DNA from: a bacterium
GTDB taxonomy: Bacteria; Myxococcota_A; Bradymonadia; UBA7976; UBA1532
DNA length: 64,000 nt
Direction of reading: 5' to 3'
Assembly (NCBI GenBank): GCA_030427205.1
Contig: JAUHXC010000042.1
Coordinates: forward strand, 30,752 to 94,751
Shown here: one piece after another, positions 17,628 to 27,200 of the stretch
Layout: each line of letters opens with the position of its first letter
Numbering within the stretch: position 1 is the first letter of the stretch
Translations under genes and position numbers: made by a program
Notes under the pieces: generated by a model
The model's database searches: none
The model's input: only the letters and a program-made list of their open reading frames with translations
Told to the model about the DNA's origin: nothing

Positions 17628-18251
17628 ATGACCAGCGAACACCCTCCGGACCTCGACCCGACGGTCGTCGCGCGCGCGCTCGACGAACGCCGCCCGCCCG
17701 ACCGTCGGGCCCTCGTGCGGTTCCTGGCGCCGGTGATCCAGACCCGCGTCGCCCGGCTGCTCGTCCGACGCTACGGCCGCGCCACGACCACGCGATTGCG
17801 GGCCGAGATCGAAGACCTGACCCAGGAGATCTTCGTGCGGCTCTTCGCCGACGACGGCCGCCGGCTGCGGGCGTGGGATCAGGCCGTGGCGCCGGCGCGG
17901 CCTTTCTTCGGGCTGGTCGCCGAGCGCATCGCGATGAACCTGCTCGCGAGCCGCAACAAGAAGCCGTGGATGGATGACACCGCCGACCCGAGCGACATCG
18001 GCCGGGACCGCGCCGCGGCAGGGCCGGGCCCCGAGCGGCGGGCGGTCTCGCGGGATGCGCTGCGGCGCCTCGTCGGCCGGCTGGGCGAGCTCAACGCTCG
18101 CGATCGGGCGCTCTTTCAGCTGATCTACGTCGAGCAGGCCGAGGTGGGGCGCATCGCCGAGACGCTGGGCATCAAGCCGGGGGCGGTCTACCAGGGCAAG
18201 CGTCGACTGCGTCAGCGCCTGGCTGCGCTTCACGCCGAGATCGGGACATGA
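17628..18251 (+). CDS. ECF-type RNA polymerase sigma factor
   Basis: 207 residues. Region 2 is visible as EIEDLTQEIFVRLFADDGRRLRAW (split here by the usual region 2.1-2.4 layout) and region 4 as LNARDRALFQLIYVEQ with the helix-turn-helix VGRIAETLGIKPGAVYQGKRRLRQRL. ATG 17628 is used; an in-frame ATG at 17,619 is an alternative. The stop overlaps the ATG of the next gene (ATGA), so the two are translationally coupled, as with sigma/anti-sigma pairs. Confidence 0.9.
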   Translation: MTSEHPPDLDPTVVARALDERRPPDRRALVRFLAPVIQTRVARLLVRRYGRATTTRLRAEIEDLTQEIFVRLFADDGRRLRAWDQAVAPARPFFGLVAERIAMNLLASRNKKPWMDDTADPSDIGRDRAAAGPGPERRAVSRDALRRLVGRLGELNARDRALFQLIYVEQAEVGRIAETLGIKPGAVYQGKRRLRQRLAALHAEIGT

Positions 18252-19279
18252 GCGACGAGCGGGATCCGACGATCGACGGCCTGGCGCGGGCCCTGTCGGT
18301 GGCCGACGCCGCCGACGATCCGCTGTGGCTGGAGGTGGCCGAGGGGCGCATCGACGCGGCCGACGCCGCGCGGCAGACCGCCGTCACCGGCGAGGACGCC
18401 GCCGCGCTGGCCGGGCTCTTCGAGCCGCTCGACCCGGCGGTGCTCGACCGGATCGACGCGGCGGTTGATCTGTCCGCGGCGGCCGACGGCGACGCGTCGC
18501 CGGACGACGCGCTGATCGAGGGTCTGGCGCGGGCCTTGAGCGATGACATCGACCCCGACGCCGATGGGTCTTCGGGGGCCATCGACCTCGACGATCCGAT
18601 CTGGGAAGAGCTGGCCGCCGGGCGGGCCAATCCACAGGCGACGGTCCTCGATGGCCCCGCCGGAGGCCGGCTCGCGGCGCTGCACGCCCCGCTGGATGAC
18701 GATCTGCTGGCGCGGATCGACGACGCGGTCTCGGCGGATGCGGCGCCCGACGCACCATCCGCGGCGCCATCCGCGGCGCCATCCGCAGCGCCATCCGAGC
18801 GTTCGGACACCGACTCGGCCGGCGGCGCGCGAATCCTGCGCTTCCCGCGGCGACGGGTGGTCTTCGCCGTTGGCGTCGCGCTGGCGGCGGCGATCGCCGC
18901 GTTCGTCCTGCGCCCGGCGCCGAGCCTGCCGCCCTACGCGCTCGAGCTGTCGGCCGGGGATCAGATCGTACGCTCGCTGGATGGCACACCGGTTGAGCGG
19001 GCCGTCTTCCGGCGCGACTCGACGCTCGACCTCGTGCTGCGGCCCGTGCGCGCCGCCTCGACCGCCCCGACCGTCAGCGTCGAGCTGGTCGCCGACGGGC
19101 GCGTCGAGTCGGTCTCCCTGCCGGTCGAGATCGACCCCGACGGCGCGGTGAGCTACCTCGGCTCCGCGGCGCCGCTGTTCGCCGTCGGCGCCGGCGACTA
19201 CACCCTGCGTATCAGCCTCGAAGTCGGCGGCGCGCGGCAGGTGCTGGAGGGGCCCGTCCGGCTCGTCGACGGCCCGTGA
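18248..19279 (+). CDS. Single-pass membrane anti-sigma-like protein
   Basis: 343 residues. The first ~195 are acidic and Ala-rich with two similar repeats (GLARALS...DDPLWLEVAEGR and GLARALS...DDPIWEELAAGR) and a P-S-A-A repeat linker. One transmembrane span sits near residues 200-220 (VVFAVGVALAAAIAAFVL). The C-terminal ~120 residues are probably periplasmic and beta-rich. Location directly after an ECF sigma gene with a 4-base overlap makes an anti-sigma role the best guess, although no ZAS zinc motif (H-x3-C-x2-C) is present. Confidence 0.7.
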   Translation: MSDERDPTIDGLARALSVADAADDPLWLEVAEGRIDAADAARQTAVTGEDAAALAGLFEPLDPAVLDRIDAAVDLSAAADGDASPDDALIEGLARALSDDIDPDADGSSGAIDLDDPIWEELAAGRANPQATVLDGPAGGRLAALHAPLDDDLLARIDDAVSADAAPDAPSAAPSAAPSAAPSERSDTDSAGGARILRFPRRRVVFAVGVALAAAIAAFVLRPAPSLPPYALELSAGDQIVRSLDGTPVERAVFRRDSTLDLVLRPVRAASTAPTVSVELVADGRVESVSLPVEIDPDGAVSYLGSAAPLFAVGAGDYTLRISLEVGGARQVLEGPVRLVDGP

Positions 19280-21759
19280 GGCGCGCCGGCCTGCTCATCG
19301 CGCTGTTCGTCGGCGGATGCACCCGCTCCGAGCCGCCGCCCGAGCCGACCCCGCTGGTCTTCGCCGGCTGCGCGCGCGTCTTGCCGGGGCCGGTCTGCGC
19401 CGTGGCGCCCGAGACATCGCTGACGGTGTGGGCGCGCATCGACCGGCCGCGGGTCCGGCTCGACGGCCGACCCCTGCAGAACGCCGTCGAGCCGGTGCAC
19501 GGCGGCGCCCGGGTGACGCTGACGCCCGCGCCGACCAGCGGCGAGCTGCAGATCGACGGCGAGGGCCTCCGCGGGACGCTGCGCCTGAGCCCGGCGCCGG
19601 CGTGCCCCGCCGTCGAACGGGCGCGGGGGCTGCGGCGCGCCGATCCGGCGGCCGCCCGCGCGCAGATCGAGCCGATCACTGGCCCGTGCGCCGAGGCGGC
19701 GGCCTCGCTGCGCGCCCGACTCGAGCTCGACGCCGGGCGCTTCGCGGAGGGCCTCGCGGCGTTGGCCCGGGTGCGCGCGCAGACGACCGATCGCCGCCGC
19801 TGGTTCGAAGACGGCGTCGCCGCGCTCTACACCCTCACCTGGCGCGCGCCGGACGACGCCGCCGCGCAGGCGCTGGCCGCCGAGCTGCTCGCCGCCGACG
19901 ATCGCATCGCCGGGCGGGCGCGGGCCGCGCTGCACGCCGGACAGCTCGCGCTCGAGGTCGGCGACCTGCGCCGCGCCCGTACGCTCATCGGCGAAGCGGC
20001 CACCCGCGCCGAGCGGCTGGGCATCGCGCGGCTGTCGATACTCACCCGGCAGGCCTCGGCCCGGGTCGATCAGGCCCTGGGGCGCTTCGCGGCCGCCGAC
20101 CGGACCCTGGCGACCATCACCGACGACGACCCGTGTCGGCGGGCCGACGCCCACGGCAACCTGGGCTGGCATCGGCTGCGCTGGTGGGCGATGGACCGCA
20201 GCGCGCCCGATCCCGGCCCCGCGCTGCGCGAGGCGTTGAGCCAGGCGCAGGCGTGCGGGCAGGCGTGGCGGGTGGCCAACGCCCGGGTCAACCTGGCGCT
20301 CTACGCCGAGCAGCGGGGCGACCGCGCCGCCGCGCGCACCCACCTCGACGCGGCGCAGGCGGAGGGCGTGCCGCCGTTCATCGCGCAGTGGCGGGCGCTG
20401 CTCGAGGCCCGCTACGCGCTCTCGGCGACGCCGCCCGACGGCGCGGCGGCCCGGGCGGCGTTGGCGACGATCGACGCGGCGCCGCTGTCGGAGATGGCGT
20501 GGCGGGCGCAGGTGGAGGCCGGTCGAGCGGCCCTGGCGCTCGGCGATCGGGCCGCTGCCGAGGCCCGCTGGCGTGCGGCGGACGCCATCGCCGCGCGGCA
20601 GCAGGCGCTGGTGCCGGTGCACGCCGGGCGCGGCGGCTTCCTCGCCGAGCGCGATCGGGCGGCGCGGCTGCTGGTGGAGCTCTTGGCCCCGACCGATCCG
20701 GCGGCGGCGGCTCGGGTCGCCCGCCAGAGCATCGCCCGCCTGGGCCTGGGGCTGGGCGGCGGCGCCGACATGTCCGCCCGGCGCAGCCGCTATCGCGCCC
20801 TGCGACTGGAGCTGGACACCGCCCACCGGACGCTGCGCACGCTGCCCGCCGACGGGCTGCCGGCGGCCCGCCGGCGCATCGAGCAGCTCACCGCCGAGGC
20901 CGAGCAGGTGCTCGACGCGGGCTTCACCGCGGTCGCGCCGGTCGTCGAGCACGGGCCGGGGCCGGGGGCCGCCGAGATCGTCCTGCACCGCGGCGCCGAG
21001 GCCCACTGGCTCTTCTTCACCGACGGCGACGGCACCCGCGCGGCGCGCGGCCCGCTGTCTGGCCCGGCCGCGCTGCTGAAACCCTTCGTCGACGCCATGG
21101 GCCGGGCAGCGCTGATCGAGATCCGGGCCGACGGGCCGTCGGCGGGGCTCGACCTGCACGCGCTGATGATCGACGGCGCGCCGCTCATCGCCCGGGCGCC
21201 GGTGGTCTACCGATTCGCCGTCCCGGCCGGCGCGGTGGCCGACGGGCCGGCGCTGCTCGTGCGTGATCCGCGGGGCGATCTGCCCGCCGCTCGCAGCCTC
21301 GACGTGCCCGGCGCCGCCGTGCTGCACCAGCAAGCGGCGACCCGCGCGGCGCTGGCGCAGGCCCTGCCCACGGCCGCGCGCCTGATCTACGCCGGGCACG
21401 GGCACCACGACGGCTGGTCGTCGGCGCTGGCCCTGGCCGGCGGCACCCGCCTGACCGTGCCCGACATCGCGACCTTGCCCCGCGCCCCCGAGACCGTCTT
21501 GCTGGCGGGGTGCGAGACGGCGGTCGGCGCCCGCGGCGGTCGGCTGGAGATCGGGCTGGCCCACGCCTTCCTGCTCGCCGGCAGTCAGCGGGTCATCGGC
21601 GCGACGCGGGTGGTGCCCGACGAACTCGCCGATCGGGTCACCCGAGGCCTGCTCGCCGGGACGACGCTCGACGCGGCGGCGCTGCGGCGGGTTCAGCTGC
21701 GGCTGCGCGCGGAGGCGCCCGAGAGCGACTGGGCCGCCTTCCGCGTCTGGCGGCCCTGA
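19276..21759 (+). CDS. CHAT-domain (caspase-like) TPR lipoprotein
   Basis: 827 residues starting at GTG 19276, which overlaps the previous stop (GTGA). Signal peptide with lipobox VGGC. The middle ~400 residues are Ala-rich helical TPR-like repeats. The C-terminal ~250 residues form a CHAT domain: catalytic His in YAGHGHHD near residue 705 and Cys in LLAGCETA near 745. CHAT domains are caspase-clan peptidases. Its place as third gene of a sigma / anti-sigma operon suggests an envelope-anchored protease tied to that stress pathway; the substrate is unknown. Confidence 0.88.
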   Translation: MRRAGLLIALFVGGCTRSEPPPEPTPLVFAGCARVLPGPVCAVAPETSLTVWARIDRPRVRLDGRPLQNAVEPVHGGARVTLTPAPTSGELQIDGEGLRGTLRLSPAPACPAVERARGLRRADPAAARAQIEPITGPCAEAAASLRARLELDAGRFAEGLAALARVRAQTTDRRRWFEDGVAALYTLTWRAPDDAAAQALAAELLAADDRIAGRARAALHAGQLALEVGDLRRARTLIGEAATRAERLGIARLSILTRQASARVDQALGRFAAADRTLATITDDDPCRRADAHGNLGWHRLRWWAMDRSAPDPGPALREALSQAQACGQAWRVANARVNLALYAEQRGDRAAARTHLDAAQAEGVPPFIAQWRALLEARYALSATPPDGAAARAALATIDAAPLSEMAWRAQVEAGRAALALGDRAAAEARWRAADAIAARQQALVPVHAGRGGFLAERDRAARLLVELLAPTDPAAAARVARQSIARLGLGLGGGADMSARRSRYRALRLELDTAHRTLRTLPADGLPAARRRIEQLTAEAEQVLDAGFTAVAPVVEHGPGPGAAEIVLHRGAEAHWLFFTDGDGTRAARGPLSGPAALLKPFVDAMGRAALIEIRADGPSAGLDLHALMIDGAPLIARAPVVYRFAVPAGAVADGPALLVRDPRGDLPAARSLDVPGAAVLHQQAATRAALAQALPTAARLIYAGHGHHDGWSSALALAGGTRLTVPDIATLPRAPETVLLAGCETAVGARGGRLEIGLAHAFLLAGSQRVIGATRVVPDELADRVTRGLLAGTTLDAAALRRVQLRLRAEAPESDWAAFRVWRP

Positions 21760-21904
21760 GAAAAAACGAGCCCGGCTGTCAGATCGCCCGCGGCCCCCCG
21801 GTACCTCCTGTCGAACCCAGCGAACGCCCCCGAGTCGGGCCGACGCGCTCACTCACAGCCGACACCGTCCGCGGATCGAACGTCCGCCACAGGAGACCTG
21901 CATC

Positions 21905-24193
21905 ATGCGCCACCGCACCCCCGATCACAGCCCGCTGCACCGCGGCACGCTGCGCCACAGCACCCTTCGCCTCGTCCGGCCGCTGGCCTTCGCCGCCGTC
22001 ATCGGCGGCTGCGCCGACGTCGAACCCGTGGAGCCGGGTGGTGCCCCGTCGGCGCCGCCGGTGGCCGAGCAGGCCGACGCCTTGACCGCGGCGCAGACCC
22101 GTCTGGTCTCGGCCGACGCGCGCCACCTCGAGCTCGTCGTCGAGGCCCCGGCGGCGCGCTTCCACGCCGTAGAGACCGCGCATGGGGACTTCGACCGGTT
22201 GCTCGTCGACCCCGCGGCTCGGCCCGGCGGCGGCGACGAACTCGGCGCGCCCGAGGTCCCGGTGGCCACGGTGCGCTTCGGCGTGCCGGTCGGCGGGCGC
22301 ATCGAGCGCGTCGTCGTCCGCCCCGAAGGCCCGCAGCACATCGAAGGGGTGCGGCTCTACCCCATCCAGGACGAGGTCGACAGCGGCGAGCCCGCGTTCG
22401 CCTTCGAGGCCGAGCGCTATCGACGCCCCGTCCGCGCCGTCGAGCCCCGCTCGGTCTCCATCGCGCGCGGCGCCGACCTGAGCGTGGCCCGAATGCGGCT
22501 GAACCTCGTCGACTACGAGCCCGACCGGCTGCGGCTGACCCACTATCGCCGCCTGCGGGTGCGCATCGAGTTGAGCGGCGACTGTCTCTTCCTCGGCGAT
22601 CCGGCGCCGCGGGACCCGCTGATGCAAGCCGTGGGCGGGCCGATGGACCCGCGGCTCGAGAACCTGATGAACGTGCATGCGATGGTGGCCCACGCCTGTG
22701 TCGAGTCCGCGCCCGAGCTGGCCTTCTCGCCGCCGGCCCCCGATCTGCTGATCGTCACCGACCCCGCCTACATCGGCGCGGCGCGGACCCTCGCGGCGCA
22801 CAAGCGGCGCCTCGGCCTGGTGACCCACGTGCTCGATACGGCGGCCGCGGGCGACAGCGTGGACGACATCCACGACTATCTCAGCGACCGCAACCCGCCG
22901 CGCTACCTGCTGCTGCTCGGCGACGCCGACGACATCACGCCGCACCACGACGCCGACCTGGGCGCGAACTGCCTCGACGCGGTGGGCGACGTCTTCGCCG
23001 GGCAGCCCGCCGACGACCCGGGCGTCATCCCCGAGATGGCCATCGGTCGCCTGCCCGCCCGCTCGGCGGCCGACGCCGAGACGATGGTCCAGCGCATCGT
23101 CGACTACGAGCTCGAGCCCAGCGAGGACGACGCCTTCTACAGCGCCGTCTCGATCTCGGCCGAGTGGGAGGATCTCGGCGGCGACGGCACCATGGATCGG
23201 GGCTATGTGCACGTCGCCGAGCACATCGGGCAGGGCCTCGAAGCGATGGGCGTCGCCATCGACCGACACTTCGGCACGACCTGGGCGGCGACGCCGACCC
23301 GCTGGGCGGTCGACGATCTGCTGCCTCCGTGGCTGACGTCGCCGACCTACGACTGGACCACCAGCATCTGGGATCTGGCCGACGACGTGGTCGACGGCCT
23401 CAGCGACGGCCGGCTGTTGGCGCTTCACCGCGGACACGGCGCGCCGACGCGCTGGTCCGTGCCTCGGCTGGCCGGCGCCGACGCCGCGGCGGTGACCATC
23501 GAGGACCGCGAGTTCCCGTTCGTGATGGGCATCAACTGCGACTCGGGGCGCTTCGACCGCGAGGTCCTCAGCGACGCCTGGCAGTGCAGCGGGTCGCCCT
23601 TCGATACGACCAGCCCGTCTTTCGCCGAGGACTTCGCGCTCGACGCGGCCATCGGCGTCTTCGCCGCGACCCGGATCACGTACACCTCGACGAATCACGA
23701 GATCGCCCGCGGCCTCTTCGAGGCGCTCTACCCCCGCGGCTGGTTCGGTCAGCGCTTCACCGAGCACGCCGACGGCACCCGCACGGTGCACCATGTGCCG
23801 CTGCAGCCGGCCCGAACCGGCGCCTGGCGCCTGGGCGACGTGGCCAACCGCGGGCGGGCGGCGGCGGCCGACGCCGGCCTGAGCGACACCGCGACGCACC
23901 GCCAGGTGCTGGTCTACAACCTGCTCGGCGACCCGACGGTGCGCCTGGCGACCGCCGCGCCGCTGCCGGTCGAGCCGTTCATCGCCATCGACCGCGACCG
24001 CGTCGAGGTCGAGATCAACCGGCAGACGCTGATGGTCGCCACGCTGACCGACCCCGAGACCGGCACCCTGCTCGCCCGCGCCGCGGCCCACACCGGCCGG
24101 GTGACCCTGCCGCTGGACGGGATCCGCGGCGCCGTCGACCTGACCGTCTCCGGTCCGGGTCTGCGCCCGGCGGTGCAGCGCCTGCGCCCGTGA
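21905..24193 (+). CDS. C25 (gingipain-type) cysteine peptidase, lipoprotein
   Basis: 762 residues, ATG 21905 behind CAGGAGA. Signal with lipobox IGGC near residue 37. The peptidase domain spans about residues 275-630: Rossmann-like start PDLLIVTDPAY, YLLLLGDADDI, then catalytic His in LHRGHGAPT (about residue 512) and Cys in GINCDSG (about 544). These are the C25 dyad signatures. A small Ig-like C-terminal domain follows. It is predicted to be surface-anchored. It is convergent, 12 bases apart, with the alpha-2-macroglobulin gene. Confidence 0.9.
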   Translation: MRHRTPDHSPLHRGTLRHSTLRLVRPLAFAAVIGGCADVEPVEPGGAPSAPPVAEQADALTAAQTRLVSADARHLELVVEAPAARFHAVETAHGDFDRLLVDPAARPGGGDELGAPEVPVATVRFGVPVGGRIERVVVRPEGPQHIEGVRLYPIQDEVDSGEPAFAFEAERYRRPVRAVEPRSVSIARGADLSVARMRLNLVDYEPDRLRLTHYRRLRVRIELSGDCLFLGDPAPRDPLMQAVGGPMDPRLENLMNVHAMVAHACVESAPELAFSPPAPDLLIVTDPAYIGAARTLAAHKRRLGLVTHVLDTAAAGDSVDDIHDYLSDRNPPRYLLLLGDADDITPHHDADLGANCLDAVGDVFAGQPADDPGVIPEMAIGRLPARSAADAETMVQRIVDYELEPSEDDAFYSAVSISAEWEDLGGDGTMDRGYVHVAEHIGQGLEAMGVAIDRHFGTTWAATPTRWAVDDLLPPWLTSPTYDWTTSIWDLADDVVDGLSDGRLLALHRGHGAPTRWSVPRLAGADAAAVTIEDREFPFVMGINCDSGRFDREVLSDAWQCSGSPFDTTSPSFAEDFALDAAIGVFAATRITYTSTNHEIARGLFEALYPRGWFGQRFTEHADGTRTVHHVPLQPARTGAWRLGDVANRGRAAAADAGLSDTATHRQVLVYNLLGDPTVRLATAAPLPVEPFIAIDRDRVEVEINRQTLMVATLTDPETGTLLARAAAHTGRVTLPLDGIRGAVDLTVSGPGLRPAVQRLRP

Positions 24194-24205
24194 CCACGCC
24201 GACCG

Positions 24206-27200
24206 CTACTCGACCTCGATGTCCACCGGGTTGGTCGCCCGGCCGATCTCGGGGTTGTAGTAGCTGTAGATCCGGCTCGCCGGGGCCTCGGCGCGGATCG
24301 GGTGGCGGGCGATGATGCGGTAGGTGAAGCTCACCGGCCGCTCGGGCAGGATCGCGGTGAAGTACAAGAGCACCTGCCGCTCGGTCGCCTCGTACTTGCT
24401 GATGACCCGCTCGGCCACCAGCCCGTCGAGGTCGTCGCGCACCAGCTCGAAGCCCGGCGGGATGCCCAGATCGACCATCACCATGTCGGCGAAGGTGATG
24501 TCGTTATTGGCCACCCGCACCTGCACCTCGACGGTGTCGTCCACCGCCAGCTGCGTGCGGTCGTACTCCACCTCGATGCTCAGCGGACCCTCGGCGGGCG
24601 GCACCTGGGCCCACGGCATGTGGTGCCGCTGCACCACGCCGTACATCAGGTTGCCCTCGCCCTCGATCTCGACCTCGACCGTCTGCGCGATGCCCGGGGT
24701 GAGCCAGCCCGACAGGTCGGCCTGACGCATCACGTCGCTGGTGGCCGGCGTCACCTCGAACATCGCCCGCTCGACCCCATCCAGCCGCACCCGCACCGTG
24801 GCGTCGGCGCCCGGATCCTGCGCCCCGCGCAGCGCCTGCAAGAGGCACTTGATGGTCCACACCGTGCCCGCCGTCGAGCCCCAGCCGCCGCTGGGCTGCT
24901 TCTTCGAGATCAGCCAGTCCAGCGCCGCGCCGGTGATGTCGCTCCGGGCGCCGGCCGTCAGCAGCGCGTGGGTCGCCAGCGCGGTGGTCTCGATCCAGGC
25001 CGGCTCGCCGGCGCCGTAGGTGGTCGTCTGCTCGTCGGTCTCCCAATACTGACCCGGCTCGTCGGCGATGTTGGCCGCCACCAGCCCCGCGAGGCGGTCC
25101 ATCGTCTGGCGGGTCGCCGCGCTGTCGGGCGCGTAGAGCGCGAGGAAGTTGGCGTACAGCGACAGCGTGTAGGTGCCCATGTCGGCCGCGTGCCCCGCCA
25201 GATAGTTCGCCGCCGCCTGCATCTCGGGGCCGTCCTCGCCGGCCGCCGCCAGGGCGAAGCCGATATAGGCGGTGATCGTCACCGGATCACTCAGGTTGCC
25301 CGTCTCGTCCAGCCCGCGGCGGCTCAGCAGCCACGAGCCGTCCGCCTCCTGGCGACCGAGCAGCCACGCGCGGGTGCGGGCGATCATGTCGGCGTCGATC
25401 TGCCGCACGCGGGCGAGGTCGACGAACTCCAGCAGCCCGTAGGCGGTCAGCACCTCGTGGGCCGGGTCGTTGCCGAACCACTCGAAGCCGCCGCCGTCCA
25501 CCTCGAAGGTCAGCAGCCGCTGATAGCCGGTGTTGACGTACTGCTGCGCCTGCAGCCGCACCTCGGGGGTGCCCGCGTCGGTCTCGTTCATGTACTCGAG
25601 CACCAGCCCGTTGGGCCACGTGCTCGACGAGGTCTGCTCGAAGCAGCCCGAGGGCATGCGCAGGATCGAGTCCAGCCCCTCGACCACCGACGAGAACAGC
25701 CCCGGGTACAGCTTCACGAACAGCCCGCCCGAACCCTCGACCATGTCTTCGGGCATCACGACCGGCACCGAGACCACGCCGTCGAGGCGGCCGCTCTGCA
25801 CCGCCTCGATCTTCTCGCCGTCGGGCTCGACCAGGATGCTGCGGGCGACCGCGTCCTCCAGCTCGCTGCCATAGGCGAAGACCAACAGCTCGTGCAGCCC
25901 CACCTGCGTCACCCGGATGGGCAGCTCGACGCCGCGCACCTCGCCCGGCCCCAGGTCGACCACCTGCTCGGCGGGCCCGAGCAGCTCGACCCACTCGGCC
26001 GCCGGCGCCTCGATGCGCACCTGCTGCGGCACGTCGAGGTAGTTGTACAGCGCCACCGGCACGGTGAACTCATCGCCGCGGGTCAGGGTCGCGGGCACGT
26101 CCAGATCGACGAAGAAGTCCTGGAAGACGCGGATGCCGCTCTGGGTCGAGCCCAGCCGGCCGTCGCCCGTATTGCCCAGCGCGGTCACCCGCCAGGTGGT
26201 GATGCTGTCGGCCAGCGGCACCACCAGCTCGGCGCGGCCGTCGCCGTCGGTGATCAGCGAGGGCTCGACCAGCAGCGTCTCGGGGAAGTCCCGCCGGATG
26301 CGCGGCCCGTCGCCGCCGCCGCCGCGCTCGCCGCCGTTGCCCGCTTCCGGCGGCCCCGGCTGCGGCTCGCCCTCTTCGCCGTCGAACGCCACGTCGTCCT
26401 CGGGGCACGGGCCCAGCACCGTGCAGTCGACGGCGAAGGTCAGCCGCACGTCGTCGGCGGTCTCGGGCAGCTCGTCCGGCCCGCGCGTCGCCACCACCAG
26501 CCGCCGGTTCTCGATGGCCAGCGTCCAGCGCTGGCCCCACGGATCGGCCCGCCGCCCCGCGTCTTCGGCGACGCGCGCGGTCAGGGCCTCCAGGTCGCCC
26601 TGGGCGATCTCGCCGTCGTTCACCGCCGCCTGCAGCTCGGCCACGTAGCCATCGGCCCAGTCGCGGACCCACGGCCCGATGACGCCGGGCACCTGCCCCT
26701 GGCGCCGCAGGTGGGTATTGACCGAGAGCGGATGGGCGTCGACCCCGCTGGCCGCCGCGAAGAGCATCGCCGCCTCGCCCTGCGTCGTCGGATCGGCGGC
26801 GGCGTCGGGCCGCGCGGCCAGGGTCGACAGCGCCGGCACCCCGATCTGGTAGCGCGGCTCGGCCAGCGCCTGCTCGATGAGGAAGTAGACCTTCTCCAGC
26901 CCCGGCCGGAACTCCATCAGCGAGAAGACCGCCTCGTCGACGATCTGGATGCCCAGCGCCGTCGCCGCGCCGTTGCCCTCGGCGTCGACCACCGAGAAGG
27001 TCAACCGGGCCTCCTCGGCCGGGGCGTACACCTCGCGGTCGGTCGCGACGTCGATCTTCAGCCCGCTCGCGTCCTCGACATACACGATGGCCGCGTCGCG
27101 GCGGATCGAGCTGCCCTGGGCCAGATAATACGCGTCGATCTGCATCGTGCCCACGTGGTCCGGCGCCAGCTCGATGTCGACGCTGGCCCGACCGTCGCCG

